From UBA4717 sp045577925 (GTDB taxonomy: Bacteria; Bacillota; Clostridia; Oscillospirales; CAG-272), in assembly GCA_045577925.1 (NCBI GenBank), contig JAZNJH010000008.1, positions 32,601 to 96,600 on the forward strand: 64,000 bases of DNA, written 5' to 3'. Below, piece after piece: positions 40,636-49,953 of the stretch. A model generated the notes under the pieces. It was given only the letters and a program-made list of their open reading frames with translations, had not been told where the DNA came from and did not search any database. The translations under genes and the position numbers were made by a program. The number at the start of each line of letters is the position of its first letter. Positions within the stretch are counted from its first letter, which is position 1.

Positions 40636-41879
40636 CAGTTTATCACCTTGCCTTCATACAGATCCTTGCCGCTTACGATAATATTATCGTAAATATACAG
40701 TACACCGTACGGCGTTTTGGTAAGGTCGGGAATTGCAGCAATATAATAATTCTCGTTTTGCGCAAGAATCTCCAGTGTGCAGAAATAAACCCTTGAACCG
40801 TAGAGTATGTATACACCCGTCTGTCCATCAATGATACGAAGTGCAGCAGAAGGTACCTTTATTCCGGACACAGAGCTTTGTATTATTTTTACCGGTTGTA
40901 CCCTTGAAAATGAAAAGTCTTTGGGTGAGTCGAATGATTCAAAAATAAGAAGAGCACCGTCTGAGCTGGTATCCGAAACTGATTTGACTAATTTAAGCGT
41001 CAGCTTTTTGTTCGAGTTTGATCCGAATACTATGTCATAGCTTGTACCGACGCTATAATTTTTGAGATCAGATTTAGTAACACTGCACACAAGATACCAT
41101 CTGTAATCGTAGGCGATCTTTCCTATAATACCGCCGTCAGTGTTTTCCGGTGATTTATTAGTATATTCAATAAAATCGTCATATGACATCTGGAGTGCTC
41201 TGTCGGCAGTGAATATGCCTTCATAACCATCGCAGGAGGAATAAAAATAACCCGAGTAATCTGAATATATGTTTGAAGTCGCGCTTCCCAGCGAATTAGC
41301 ATACTTGGAGCGCTCGTTCATAAGTAATTCTATCTGACTGTCAAAATTATTGATTTCGCCGGTTATAACCATTCTTCTGTTTAACAGTGTCAGCAGATCG
41401 TCTGAAGACGATATTGCACCGGTTATATTTTTCTCTTCAAGTCCGTGCCTTATCGCATAGTATATATCGCTAAGCCGCGCATCAACAGTAGACGTATCGG
41501 AGGTTAGATAGGTTTTGTCAATATTGCTGTTTTCAAGAAAATCAATTCTTTTATCAATATCGATAAGCGTACTTCCTCTTGATTCACTTTCATCTGCATA
41601 TAGAGAAGCTATCAGCGCATTTTTTGGGACCTTCGTGCCGTCATCAAAATAGTATGCCGCGGATATGCCTCCTGAATCTGACCTGATAACGTATTCATTT
41701 TTCATTATGTACGCATCACATGAAAGTGATATTTCTTCTGTAACAGGATAAGCAATTTCCGTAACGATTTGATCGGCGCTTGAAAAGAACATGTGATATA
41801 TCAGGTACGCAGATAATGCTAATAAAATTACAGAGGTGATCAAGTATTTAAAAATTTTGTTTTTCAAGCTTTTTTCCAT
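40635..41879 (-). CDS. HlyD-like membrane-fusion protein
   Basis: A 414-residue protein with one N-terminal membrane helix (about 13-32), a beta-rich lipoyl-like part with YVIRSDSGGISAAYYFDDGTKVPKNALIA, residues 58-85 shown as landmarks, a helical hairpin (about 100-190), and a C-terminal beta domain. Proteins of this kind lie directly upstream of yggS-sepF in many Clostridia without an efflux pump beside them, so an envelope role tied to division is as likely as export. AAAGGGGG precedes the start. Confidence 0.72.
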   Translation of the reverse strand: MEKSLKNKIFKYLITSVILLALSAYLIYHMFFSSADQIVTEIAYPVTEEISLSCDAYIMKNEYVIRSDSGGISAAYYFDDGTKVPKNALIASLYADESESRGSTLIDIDKRIDFLENSNIDKTYLTSDTSTVDARLSDIYYAIRHGLEEKNITGAISSSDDLLTLLNRRMVITGEINNFDSQIELLMNERSKYANSLGSATSNIYSDYSGYFYSSCDGYEGIFTADRALQMSYDDFIEYTNKSPENTDGGIIGKIAYDYRWYLVCSVTKSDLKNYSVGTSYDIVFGSNSNKKLTLKLVKSVSDTSSDGALLIFESFDSPKDFSFSRVQPVKIIQSSVSGIKVPSAALRIIDGQTGVYILYGSRVYFCTLEILAQNENYYIAAIPDLTKTPYGVLYIYDNIIVSGKDLYEGKVIN

Positions 41880-41912
41880 ACGATCCCCCTTTCGTTTAAA
41901 CGATATTGATAA

Positions 41913-42890
41913 TTACTTATCTATTGTAGCACAAAAGCCTTTACTGTTTAAGTAAGACACAGCATTGTTTACAATAATTTTAAATCTGTCATTTTCGTTT
42001 TCTGTTTTATCAGGATATAACCAATAAATTTCGCTGTTTCTTCTGAACCAGGTCATCTGCCTTTTTGCATATCGTCTTGTTTCTCTTTTTATGGATTCGA
42101 TTGCATCACAAAGAGGAGTATTATCCAAAACGTGACTTAAGAGCTCTTTGTATCCGATTGCCTGAGCAGCCGTTGTCCCCGGACGTAATGCTGATATAGC
42201 TGCCAATATTTTCACTTCGTCAACAAGACCGTTGTTTATCATTATATCAACTCTTTTATTAATCCTATCGTATAAAGCTTCACGGTTGTTATATGCAATT
42301 CCTAGTACCGTAGCATCATATTCTCTCGTTTTGGTACGAGAGCGCTTGTCCCATTCAGTCTTGGTAACATTAGAAGTGTGAAATATTTCAAGAGCCCTGA
42401 TAACCCGTTTTAAGTTATTGGGGTGAATACTTTTGGCACTTTCGGGATCAACTTTTACTAACATATCGTAAACAAAATCATTACCGTTAGCCTCGGCAAG
42501 AGCAAAAAGCTTATTTCTGTACTCGAGATCGGTAACTGTATCAGAAAATTCAGTTCCTGTGATAATATTGTCAATATACAACCCTGTACCGCCACAGAGT
42601 ATCGGTAGCTTATTTCTGCTTAATATGTCGTCAATGGCTTTTTTTGCAAGAGCAGTAAATTCAGCGCAGGAAAAAGAATCGGTTATTTTAGGATCAACGA
42701 TATCTACCATATGGTGTTTTACAAGCACTCTTTCTTCATTGGTGGGTTTTGCGGTACCAATGTCAAAGTACTTGTATATCTGCATTGAATCGCAGGACAC
42801 TATCTCGCCGTCATATATACGTGCTAGCTCAAGCGCAAGTGCGCTTTTTCCTGAAGCGGTAGGACCGACTACTGCAATTATTTTTTTCAT
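41913..42890 (-). CDS. miaA: tRNA dimethylallyltransferase
   Basis: Adds the dimethylallyl group to A37 of tRNAs reading U-starting codons, the substrate for MiaB. The 325-residue protein has the P-loop VGPTASGKS, then SCDSMQIYKYFDIGTAKP, CGGTGLYIDNIITG (near 99) and AIGYKEL, and ends with TRRYAKRQMTWFRR. The start is ATG 42890 after AGGTG; an in-frame GTG two codons earlier overlaps that site. It is 21 bases after queA, and miaB lies 10 kb away. Confidence 0.95.
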   Translation of the reverse strand: MKKIIAVVGPTASGKSALALELARIYDGEIVSCDSMQIYKYFDIGTAKPTNEERVLVKHHMVDIVDPKITDSFSCAEFTALAKKAIDDILSRNKLPILCGGTGLYIDNIITGTEFSDTVTDLEYRNKLFALAEANGNDFVYDMLVKVDPESAKSIHPNNLKRVIRALEIFHTSNVTKTEWDKRSRTKTREYDATVLGIAYNNREALYDRINKRVDIMINNGLVDEVKILAAISALRPGTTAAQAIGYKELLSHVLDNTPLCDAIESIKRETRRYAKRQMTWFRRNSEIYWLYPDKTENENDRFKIIVNNAVSYLNSKGFCATIDK

Positions 42891-42911
42891 ATACACACCT
42901 GTTACTTAATT

Positions 42912-43979
42912 TTATTGAATGAACATAGCGTCGCCAAAAGAAAAGAAGCGATAATTTTCTTTTATAGCAGTTTCATAAGCCTTCATGACAAAATCTTTGC
43001 CGGCTAATGCACTGACAAGCATCAAAAGAGTGCTTTCGGGAAGATGAAAGTTTGTAATAAGTGCATCAGTTGCTTTAAATTTATATCCGGGATAAATAAA
43101 TATTCCTGTATCAGTGTCAACGGGTTGTATAACACCGTTTTCATCTGCAGCACTTTCAAGAGTGCGGCAAGACGTTGTGCCAACGGCAATTATACGCCCC
43201 CCGTTTCTTTTTCGTTCGTTGATTATATCTGCGGATTCTTTTGATACACTTATAAATTCTGAATGCATAACGTGCTCTGTGACGTTATCAACCTTAACGG
43301 GTCTGAATGTGCCAAGACCAACGTGAAGCATAACGGGTACAACAGCAGCACCCTTTGTCTTGATACTGGCTAAAAGTTCTTCGGTAAAGTGAAGACCGGC
43401 GGTAGGCGCGGCAGCAGATCCTTCGTGCTTTGCATAAACAGTCTGATATCTGCTTTTGTCCTCAAGCTTTTTGGTAATGTAAGGAGGAAGCGGCATGCTT
43501 CCTATTATATCGAGAACGTTATATATATTTTCAAACTTGTTTTTATCATATTCGAATTTTAAAAGTCTGTTGCCACCTTCGAGTATATCTTCGACTTTAG
43601 CACTAAGAATACCGTCGCCGAATATAATAACAGTACCCACTTTACAGCGTTTTCCCGGCCTAGTCATGACCTCCCAAAGATCGAGTCCGCGTGAGCGGAG
43701 CATTACAACTTCGATATCAACACCTGTGTCTGCTTTATGACCATACATACGCGCAGGAATTACCTTGGAGTTATTTATAACCAGAACATCATTTTCATTA
43801 ATGTAATTTATTATGTCGTAAAACGTTTTATGTGAGATCTCGTGCGAGGTGCGGTTTAAAAGCATTAGCCGTGAGTGGTCGCGCTTTTCTGCCGGAGTTT
43901 GTGCAATCAGCTGTTGTGGAAGATCGTAATAAAAATCGTGTGTTGTAAGATCACATGCAATGCGTTCGTTGTTGATCAT
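42912..43979 (-). CDS. queA: S-adenosylmethionine:tRNA ribosyltransferase-isomerase
   Basis: Converts preQ1-tRNA made by Tgt into epoxyqueuosine-tRNA, using the ribose of SAM. The 355-residue protein shows YDLPQQLIAQTPAEKRDHSRL, here given as landmark residues 18-38, VLVINNSKVIPARM, PTAGLHFTEELL (near 192), GTTSCRTLES and ITNFHLPESTLLMLVSA. It is the first gene of a long operon running through miaA to the HAD gene, divergent from dapA across 61 bases. Confidence 0.96.
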   Translation of the reverse strand: MINNERIACDLTTHDFYYDLPQQLIAQTPAEKRDHSRLMLLNRTSHEISHKTFYDIINYINENDVLVINNSKVIPARMYGHKADTGVDIEVVMLRSRGLDLWEVMTRPGKRCKVGTVIIFGDGILSAKVEDILEGGNRLLKFEYDKNKFENIYNVLDIIGSMPLPPYITKKLEDKSRYQTVYAKHEGSAAAPTAGLHFTEELLASIKTKGAAVVPVMLHVGLGTFRPVKVDNVTEHVMHSEFISVSKESADIINERKRNGGRIIAVGTTSCRTLESAADENGVIQPVDTDTGIFIYPGYKFKATDALITNFHLPESTLLMLVSALAGKDFVMKAYETAIKENYRFFSFGDAMFIQ

Positions 43980-44040
43980 ATAAGGTCTCCGTAAATAGAT
44001 TTATACTAAATTTAAAACTGTGAAAGGCAGAATAATATAA

Positions 44041-44940
44041 ATGTCTGTTAAGAAGAAAACTGTATTTAAAGGATGTGCAACCGCTCTTATAACCCCATTT
44101 TCAAAAGGTTCTGTTGACTATGAAAGTCTTGGCAGGTTGATAGAATTTCAGATAAGTGAGGGGGCAGACGCGCTTGTTGTATGTGGAACAACAGGAGAAT
44201 CTGCAACTTTAGATGACGATGAACGACGAGAAGTGATATCCTTCAGCGTTACAAAAGCTGCAGGAAGAGTACCTGTAATCGCCGGCACCGGATGTAATAA
44301 TATAAACAAAGCCGTGGAACTGTCGAGATATGCCGGCGAATGCGGTGCAGATGCCGTGATGACTGTCACCCCATATTACAATAAAGCAAGTGCAAACGGG
44401 CTCGTCAAAAGTTTTACCAAAATCGCAGACAATGTAAAAATACCTGTAATGATATATAACGTACCGTCAAGAACGGGCATTGATATACCAATACACGTTT
44501 ACAAAGAATTGTCTCAGCACGAGAATATATGCGCAGTAAAGGAAGCGAGCGGGAACATTGTTACCGTAGAGAAAATACTCGATAGCTGCGCCGATAGACT
44601 GGACGTATACAGCGGTAATGATGATATGACTTTGCCTGTATTGTCTGTTGGCGGAATAGGAGTAGTGTCAGTAGTATCAAATATCCTTCCAAAAAAAGTT
44701 CACGATTTGTGTGCCGCGTTTGAAATGGGACAAATTATGAAAAGTGCGCAAATTCAACTTGAACTGCTCGAAATTATAAATGCTATGTTCTCTGAAATAA
44801 ATCCTATACCGGTAAAAAGCGCAGCAGCACTTATCGGGCTTTGCTCAAATGAGATGAGACTTCCTTTGTGCGAGCTTGATGCACGTAACCTGAGAGAACT
44901 AATAAAAGTACTTGAAAAATACGATTTTGAAATTAAATGA
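44041..44940 (+). CDS. dapA: 4-hydroxy-tetrahydrodipicolinate synthase
   Basis: Condenses pyruvate with aspartate semialdehyde at the branch to lysine and diaminopimelate. The 299-residue TIM-barrel protein has GCATALITPF, CGTTGESATL (near 48), YNVPSRTG with the catalytic tyrosine (near 140) and the Schiff-base lysine in AVKEASGN (near 168). It lies 10 kb from lysC and not in an operon with other dap genes. Confidence 0.95.
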   Translation: MSVKKKTVFKGCATALITPFSKGSVDYESLGRLIEFQISEGADALVVCGTTGESATLDDDERREVISFSVTKAAGRVPVIAGTGCNNINKAVELSRYAGECGADAVMTVTPYYNKASANGLVKSFTKIADNVKIPVMIYNVPSRTGIDIPIHVYKELSQHENICAVKEASGNIVTVEKILDSCADRLDVYSGNDDMTLPVLSVGGIGVVSVVSNILPKKVHDLCAAFEMGQIMKSAQIQLELLEIINAMFSEINPIPVKSAAALIGLCSNEMRLPLCELDARNLRELIKVLEKYDFEIK

Positions 44941-44946
44941 AGCATA

Positions 44947-44975
44947 GGGCTGTCGGTAACGGCAGCCCTATATTA
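44947..44975 (+). terminator. Hairpin terminator after dapA
   Basis: AGGGCTGTCG (44947-44956) pairs with CGGCAGCCCT (44961-44970) around a GTAA tetraloop, with one T-G pair. The downstream tract is AT-rich, not a pure T run. Confidence 0.7.
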
Positions 44976-45803
44976 TTAAGCCTTTTCAATTTCGGAAAAA
45001 GCTGCATCGAGATAATCGTTTTCCATAAGCTCGAGCATTCCTCTGTCGGAAAGAGCTGCAAGCTTGGGATCGATCGGAATCTTTGCAAGCACCTTGAGAC
45101 CGAATTTTTCTGCAGTCTCATCAACGTGGCTTTCTCCGAATACTTTGTATTCCTTGCCGCAGTCGGGACATTTGTAATAGCTCATGTTCTCAACTATTCC
45201 GAGAACAGGAATATTCATCATTTTGGCCATATTGACTGCTTTTGCAACGATCATGTTTGCGAGTTCCTGAGGACTTGTAACAATTATGATTCCATCAAGT
45301 GGAATAGACTGGAATACGGTAAGCGGTACGTCGCCCGTTCCGGGAGGCATGTCAATATACATATAATCTACGTCATTCCAGATTACGTCAGTCCAGAACT
45401 GCTTTACAGTTCCTGCAATAACAGGTCCGCGCCATACAACAGGCGTTTCTTTGTCGGAAAGCAGGAGATTTACGCTCATAATCTCAATGCCGGTCTTTGT
45501 GGTGAGAGGAAAGATACCACCGTTTCCATCTCCTTCAACTTCGCCTTCCAAAGCAAAGATCTTGGGAATTGAAGGACCGGTTATATCGGCATCAAGAATT
45601 GCGGTTTTGAAGCCGAGACGCTGGGTGGTAACAGCAAGCATAGATGTGACGGCAGACTTACCAACACCGCCTTTGCCGCTAACAACACCAATTACTTTTT
45701 TTATATTAGAAAGCTCATGCGGCTTTTCAATCAAACTATCAGGCTGTCTTGAAGAGCAGTTGGCAGAACAGCTTGAACAATCGTGAGTACATTCGTTAGA
45801 CAT
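44976..45803 (-). CDS. mrp: Mrp/ApbC-type iron-sulfur carrier ATPase with N-terminal Cys motif
   Basis: A 275-residue ATPase that carries Fe-S clusters to apo-proteins. The P-loop is VIGVVSGKGGVGKSAVTS (about 38-55), followed by YMYIDMPPGTGDVPLT. The cluster-bridging cysteines are in YKCPDCGKEY (near 207). The first 16 residues add Cys5, Cys9, Cys12 and Cys16 in CTHDCSSCSANC, probably another metal or Fe-S site. Nearly the same motif ends the YlbF protein at 54882. The start ATG 45803 follows AAAGGATG; a longer hydrophobic extension to 45908 has no ribosome site and runs into the intergenic region. Confidence 0.9.
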   Translation of the reverse strand: MSNECTHDCSSCSANCSSRQPDSLIEKPHELSNIKKVIGVVSGKGGVGKSAVTSMLAVTTQRLGFKTAILDADITGPSIPKIFALEGEVEGDGNGGIFPLTTKTGIEIMSVNLLLSDKETPVVWRGPVIAGTVKQFWTDVIWNDVDYMYIDMPPGTGDVPLTVFQSIPLDGIIIVTSPQELANMIVAKAVNMAKMMNIPVLGIVENMSYYKCPDCGKEYKVFGESHVDETAEKFGLKVLAKIPIDPKLAALSDRGMLELMENDYLDAAFSEIEKA

Positions 45804-46003
45804 GTTGAACATCCTTTCAGAATTATAAACTAGATATATTATATCACAAAAAAATAAAAATGCAAGTACGATTATAAAAAATGTAAAAAATAAGAACGAG
45901 CAAAGCAATGATGATAAATGTTTACAAAATTATATCAAATTTGTACAAAAGATTTTGTATACTAAACTTAACAAAAGTGACAAAGAAAGGTGTGTTTAAA
46001 CAC

Positions 46004-46396
46004 ATGAGAGAACGTTTTGTGCGATTTATGTACGGAAGATACGGTATGGATAAGCTCGGCATTTCGCTTATCGTAGCTTCAATGGTAATAACGTTGATAT
46101 CGACATGGTTTGATTCGGACTTTATAATCGTTTCATACGTTTTGTTGTTATGGGAAGTATTCAGATATTTTTCAAAAAACACTTATAAGCGTTCTCGTGA
46201 AAATATTAAATTCCTATCTTTGACTTCGGATCTTAAAAAAAGGCTTTCATTAGTCAAAAATAAAATACGAGACCGGAAAACTCATAGATATTTCGAATGT
46301 ACAACCTGTCATAATAATTTGCGTGTTCCGAAGGGGAAGGGTGAAATCAGAGTTACGTGCCCTGTCTGTAAAACGATTACTATTATAAAGACGTAA
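46004..46396 (+). CDS. Membrane protein with C-terminal zinc ribbon
   Basis: A 130-residue protein with two hydrophobic stretches (about 16-34 and 37-53), a basic linker (60-95), and a C-terminal zinc ribbon CTTC...CPVC (about 100-122). The ribbon FECTTCHNNLRVPKGKGEI resembles small zinc ribbons of unknown role in Clostridia. ATG 46004 is the best start but lies 13 bases from AAAGG (45986-45990), separated by the palindrome TGTGTTTAAACACA. GTG 45992 is too near the site. Function unknown. Confidence 0.65.
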   Translation: MRERFVRFMYGRYGMDKLGISLIVASMVITLISTWFDSDFIIVSYVLLLWEVFRYFSKNTYKRSRENIKFLSLTSDLKKRLSLVKNKIRDRKTHRYFECTTCHNNLRVPKGKGEIRVTCPVCKTITIIKT

Positions 46397-46492
46397 TCTG
46401 CAAAATATTAAAAGACTATTTACATTTTTGATTGTATATGTTATCATATTAGGTGTTAAAAATAATCACAACAATAAAACGGCGGTGATGAA

Positions 46493-48031
46493 TTGGAACA
46501 AAATAACAGACAAAACAAAAATATACCGCGTAATATCAAAAGTACCCCGAAAACACCCGATATGCGCTCTTTGGCTAATAAATCGACACAGGCTAAAAAA
46601 AGACCCCTGAACATACAGAATGATAAAAAAATATCACGTGATCAGCAAAAATTGTCTTCAAGACCAACTCCTAAAAATGTTTCTGCTAAATCATCGAAAC
46701 GAATTAGTACCGATAAGCCTGTGACGTTAACTCGCGAGGAGAGAATCAAGCTCATAAATGAAGAGAAAGAGCGGATAAAATTTGCTAAAAGAGCCCGCTT
46801 TGAATATATCAGATCAGCGTTTATTCTATTTGCTATATCTTTTGCAATATTTGCACTTATCTTCGTGGTTGCTTTTTATTTTGTTTTAACCTCACATAAA
46901 GATCCTGACGTCAGAAATTATACGCTTGAACTTGCAGACTATGAAAGCAGCAGTATTGTTGAAAACGGCAGCGTAGTGGGTCCAAACGGAATACGATACG
47001 TTAACTTTTCCAAGCTTGCTGAGTTTTATGGATTTGCAATGGTTGGCAGCATAGATAACATGAAATATGTTGTTAAATCGAGCGACAACGAGACGGTGTC
47101 ATTTACTCCCGATTCAGACAAAGTTATCGTAAATGACGTTGCAGTACGAGCAGATGGCCCTGCGTTTTATAAAAATGGCGATCTTTTTGTGTGTGAAAGC
47201 TTTGTAAATAATTATATTCTCGGCTTTAATTTCGAAAAAGACATGCGTGAACGAAAAGTTACAGTAAAAAGAATCCTTTTGAACACTGTTGATGCAGACG
47301 GAGTAATAGCAGACGGAAATTCTCCTGAATATGAAAATCTTGCATTCACACTTAAGGCACCGGTTATAACGGCTTCAATTTCCGAAAATGATTCGGCTGT
47401 TGCCGTGCCGACGTTTGAGTTTCTTTCATCCTTGGCTTCATACGAAGAATATATGAACCCCGGTAGCACAACGGAATTTTTAACCCTTGTTAATCAGGAG
47501 AATAAACTAAGCGCGGATTATATACCAACAGGACTTTCTCTTCTCAAATACGGTAGCGGCATGTACCTAAAAGAATACGCCGCAAAGGCATTTGAGGCTA
47601 TGATGAAGGAAGCATCGGCTTGCGGTATAACGGGTCTTACGGTTACACGAGCTTATGTCAGCTATGAAGAATCGCTTTCCTTGTATAATGAAGTCGTTGA
47701 TGAGTATGTTAATCTGCTTGGAAGGGACCAGGCAAATCGATACGCTGCTGCAACAGTATCAGTTCCGGGCTCTGATGAGCATCAAACGGGACTTGCCGTT
47801 GATTTGGGTATAACAACGGGAGGAGAATTTTCAAAAAGCACCGCATATGCGTGGCTTTGCGACAATTCATATAAATTTGGTTTTGTGTTAAGATATCCGC
47901 TTGATAAAACGGATGCAACAAACAGAGTGTATGCGCCCGAACAGTTCAGATACGTTGGAAGATACCATGCTGTCAGAATGAACGCGCTTGGACTTACTCT
48001 TGATGAATACGCCGAATACCTTGGAATATAA
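46493..48031 (+). CDS. VanY-like (M15 family) membrane protein with altered active site
   Basis: A 512-residue protein from TTG 46493, 6-7 bases after GGTGATG, which matches the extended anti-Shine-Dalgarno. Residues 1-100 are a basic, disordered cytoplasmic part. One membrane helix follows (about 107-135), then a domain resembling the copper-amine-oxidase-like cell-wall repeat (about 150-260), and a C-terminal D-Ala-D-Ala carboxypeptidase fold. The first zinc motif is intact: SDEHQTGLAVD, His430 and Asp437. The second, E-P-W-H-F-R-Y in active enzymes, reads A-P-E-Q-F-R-Y (481-487). The catalytic Glu is Ala481 and the third zinc ligand is Gln484. It may bind peptidoglycan without cutting it. 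Confidence 0.82.
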   Translation: MEQNNRQNKNIPRNIKSTPKTPDMRSLANKSTQAKKRPLNIQNDKKISRDQQKLSSRPTPKNVSAKSSKRISTDKPVTLTREERIKLINEEKERIKFAKRARFEYIRSAFILFAISFAIFALIFVVAFYFVLTSHKDPDVRNYTLELADYESSSIVENGSVVGPNGIRYVNFSKLAEFYGFAMVGSIDNMKYVVKSSDNETVSFTPDSDKVIVNDVAVRADGPAFYKNGDLFVCESFVNNYILGFNFEKDMRERKVTVKRILLNTVDADGVIADGNSPEYENLAFTLKAPVITASISENDSAVAVPTFEFLSSLASYEEYMNPGSTTEFLTLVNQENKLSADYIPTGLSLLKYGSGMYLKEYAAKAFEAMMKEASACGITGLTVTRAYVSYEESLSLYNEVVDEYVNLLGRDQANRYAAATVSVPGSDEHQTGLAVDLGITTGGEFSKSTAYAWLCDNSYKFGFVLRYPLDKTDATNRVYAPEQFRYVGRYHAVRMNALGLTLDEYAEYLGI

Positions 48032-48077
48032 CTTAAAGCCCTGCTGATCAGTGTTATCTGCAGGGCTTTAAGTTTAT
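48030..48077 (+). terminator. Terminator after the VanY-like gene
   Basis: AACTTAAAGCCCTGC (48030-48044) pairs with GCAGGGCTTTAAGTT (48060-48074) around a 15-base loop. Confidence 0.75.
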
Positions 48078-48088
48078 CTTCGTTTCTA

Positions 48089-48117
48089 TTGACAAAAACA
48101 TATCATTGTCGTATAAT
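48089..48117 (+). promoter_or_regulatory. Consensus promoter of the ClC gene
   Basis: Perfect TTGACA (48089-48094) and TATAAT (48112-48117) with a 17-base spacer. It rules out any start codon before about 48124. Confidence 0.88.
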
Positions 48118-48162
48118 AATCGAGTATTTAATCGAAAAATATATATAATTATGGATAATATT

Positions 48163-49797
48163 ATGAAAAATAATCTGACTCAATACAAGAATTACTTAAT
48201 GAACTTAATATTTCCGGTAGTGATTTTTGGCGGCATAACCGGAGCTTCGAGCGGTGCCGTTCTTGTACTTTACAAGTTTCTGGCAAATAAAGTAACTACG
48301 GTATCCGCACTCATGTATTCATTTCTGAAAGAACATGTTTATTTTGTACTGATAGCGTTACTGCTGCTTTTTATAATAGCATGGTTGTTTTCTTACATAT
48401 ACAAAAAGATTCCAAATCTTAAGGGTGGTGGAATACCAACGTCGATTGGTATGCTTCGCGGGAAAATACGGTTTAAGTGGTTTGAAAACCTTATCGGCAC
48501 GTTCTTTATGTCGCTTACTGCTTTTCTCATTGGAGTTCCTCTCGGAACAGAAGGACCTTCGGTGCAAATAGGAACAGTGCTTGGACGCGCTTGCGCAGGA
48601 GATAGACTCAAAGATCACAGAGCCTGGGGAAGATATACGATGACAGGCGGTGCATGTGCAGGCTTTGCAACTGCAACGGGAGCGCCGGTATCGGGGATAC
48701 TTTTCGCAATCGAAGAGGCGCATCACAGTGTTTCCCCTATGATCGTTATGGTTGCAACGGTTGCTGTTGCAACTTCGCAGATAACATCAAAATTACTTTC
48801 TCCGCTTTTTGGTATAAGCGATTCGCTATTTGGCAAAATTGACCTCGTAGTACTCGATATTAAGCGACTTTGGATACCATTGTTGATAGGTGTTGTTTTT
48901 GGAATATTTTCGGTCTTGTATCTGCGTTATTATAAGCTGTTAAATACTTTTATATCCAAAATTTCAATAAAAACGCACATGAAGTACAGAATATTTGGCG
49001 TTTTTGTTCTTACTTTAGTTTTCGGACTGATATCGCAAAGCTTTGTATCTACGGGGCATCATTTTATCGATTCACTTCTCGAAGCCTCGCCGGCAGTAAT
49101 GGTTCTTGTGATTATATTGTTAGTCCGAACAACGCTTACCTTGTCTGCAAATATAACCGGTATAACCGGAGGAATATTTTTGCCGATTATGGCAATAGGT
49201 GCATCTCTTGCTTCGCTGATCGCAAACGTATCCCTGAGTCTTGGTCTTGATAAAAGTTTTTATTCGCTTATTATTGTTCTTGGAATTGGTGCGTGCATTT
49301 CGGGTATGATGAAGATGCCGCTCACGGCAATTGTCTTTTCTATTGAGGCCTTGTCGTGCTCAGAGAATCTTTTATCGGTAATATTAACTGTGATAACTAG
49401 TTATGTTATAACAGAAATTTTCAATGCCAAGTCAATAAATGACAGTACTCTTGAAAAAAGACTTGAGCATCTGAACATGGGCAAAGAATGTGTTGCCGAA
49501 GAAATATTTATAACTGTAAAACAAGATTCATTTGCATCAGGAAAACAGGTGAGAGATATATTCTGGCCAAGCAACATGTACATTTTGTCAATAAAGCGTC
49601 CGGATGATGAGAAAGCTGATATGAGCGTTCAAGGTTTTAGGATACTATGCACTGATGATATACTGCATGTACGCTATACGACGTACGACACTGAAGCGAC
49701 GCATAAAGAAATTGATGAAATTTTAGGAAAACAGGATTATCACCAGACTGTTGGTGTTCCTGAAATATCCGCAGAGTTTACCGCAAAATGCATTTAA
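48163..49797 (+). CDS. ClC-family chloride channel/antiporter
   Basis: A membrane protein of about 544 residues with the ClC signatures: a GGGIP variant of GSGIP (LKGGGIPTSIGMLRG), GTEGPSVQIG with the gating glutamate, and GITGGIFLPIMAIGA. About 10-12 helices are followed by a soluble C-terminal part of about 90 residues resembling a TrkA-C ligand-binding domain (GFRILCTDDILHVRY). It exchanges chloride or fluoride for protons, or conducts passively; the sequence does not decide. No clear ribosome site exists. GGA lies 7 bases before ATG 48163, and ATG 48151 is the alternative. Confidence 0.88.
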   Translation: MKNNLTQYKNYLMNLIFPVVIFGGITGASSGAVLVLYKFLANKVTTVSALMYSFLKEHVYFVLIALLLLFIIAWLFSYIYKKIPNLKGGGIPTSIGMLRGKIRFKWFENLIGTFFMSLTAFLIGVPLGTEGPSVQIGTVLGRACAGDRLKDHRAWGRYTMTGGACAGFATATGAPVSGILFAIEEAHHSVSPMIVMVATVAVATSQITSKLLSPLFGISDSLFGKIDLVVLDIKRLWIPLLIGVVFGIFSVLYLRYYKLLNTFISKISIKTHMKYRIFGVFVLTLVFGLISQSFVSTGHHFIDSLLEASPAVMVLVIILLVRTTLTLSANITGITGGIFLPIMAIGASLASLIANVSLSLGLDKSFYSLIIVLGIGACISGMMKMPLTAIVFSIEALSCSENLLSVILTVITSYVITEIFNAKSINDSTLEKRLEHLNMGKECVAEEIFITVKQDSFASGKQVRDIFWPSNMYILSIKRPDDEKADMSVQGFRILCTDDILHVRYTTYDTEATHKEIDEILGKQDYHQTVGVPEISAEFTAKCI

Positions 49798-49892
49798 TTT
49801 TTCATATACAGAAAAATCCCTAAGTTTGAGTGTGAAATTGGGACTTTTGTTGTCTTGTTTCGACAAAAAAATTTCCTGTTGCTTGTAAATTC

Positions 49893-49921
49893 TTGACAAA
49901 GTTTTTTTTATTACATATAAT
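49893..49921 (+). promoter_or_regulatory. Consensus promoter of lysC
   Basis: Perfect TTGACA (49893-49898) and TATAAT (49916-49921), spacer 17. The leader to the GTG start is only about 25 bases, so there is no room for a lysine riboswitch. Confidence 0.88.
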
Positions 49922-49953
49922 ATTAATACCGTTGTGTTAAAGGAGAATGACCA

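Noticed and set aside
44937..45572. Plus-strand open frame antisense to mrp
   Set aside because: Shadow of the mrp coding sequence with atypical composition, starting inside the dapA stop region.
49798..49953. Lysine riboswitch before lysC
   Set aside because: The transcription start predicted from the promoter leaves only about 25 bases of leader, with no room for the large lysine aptamer.
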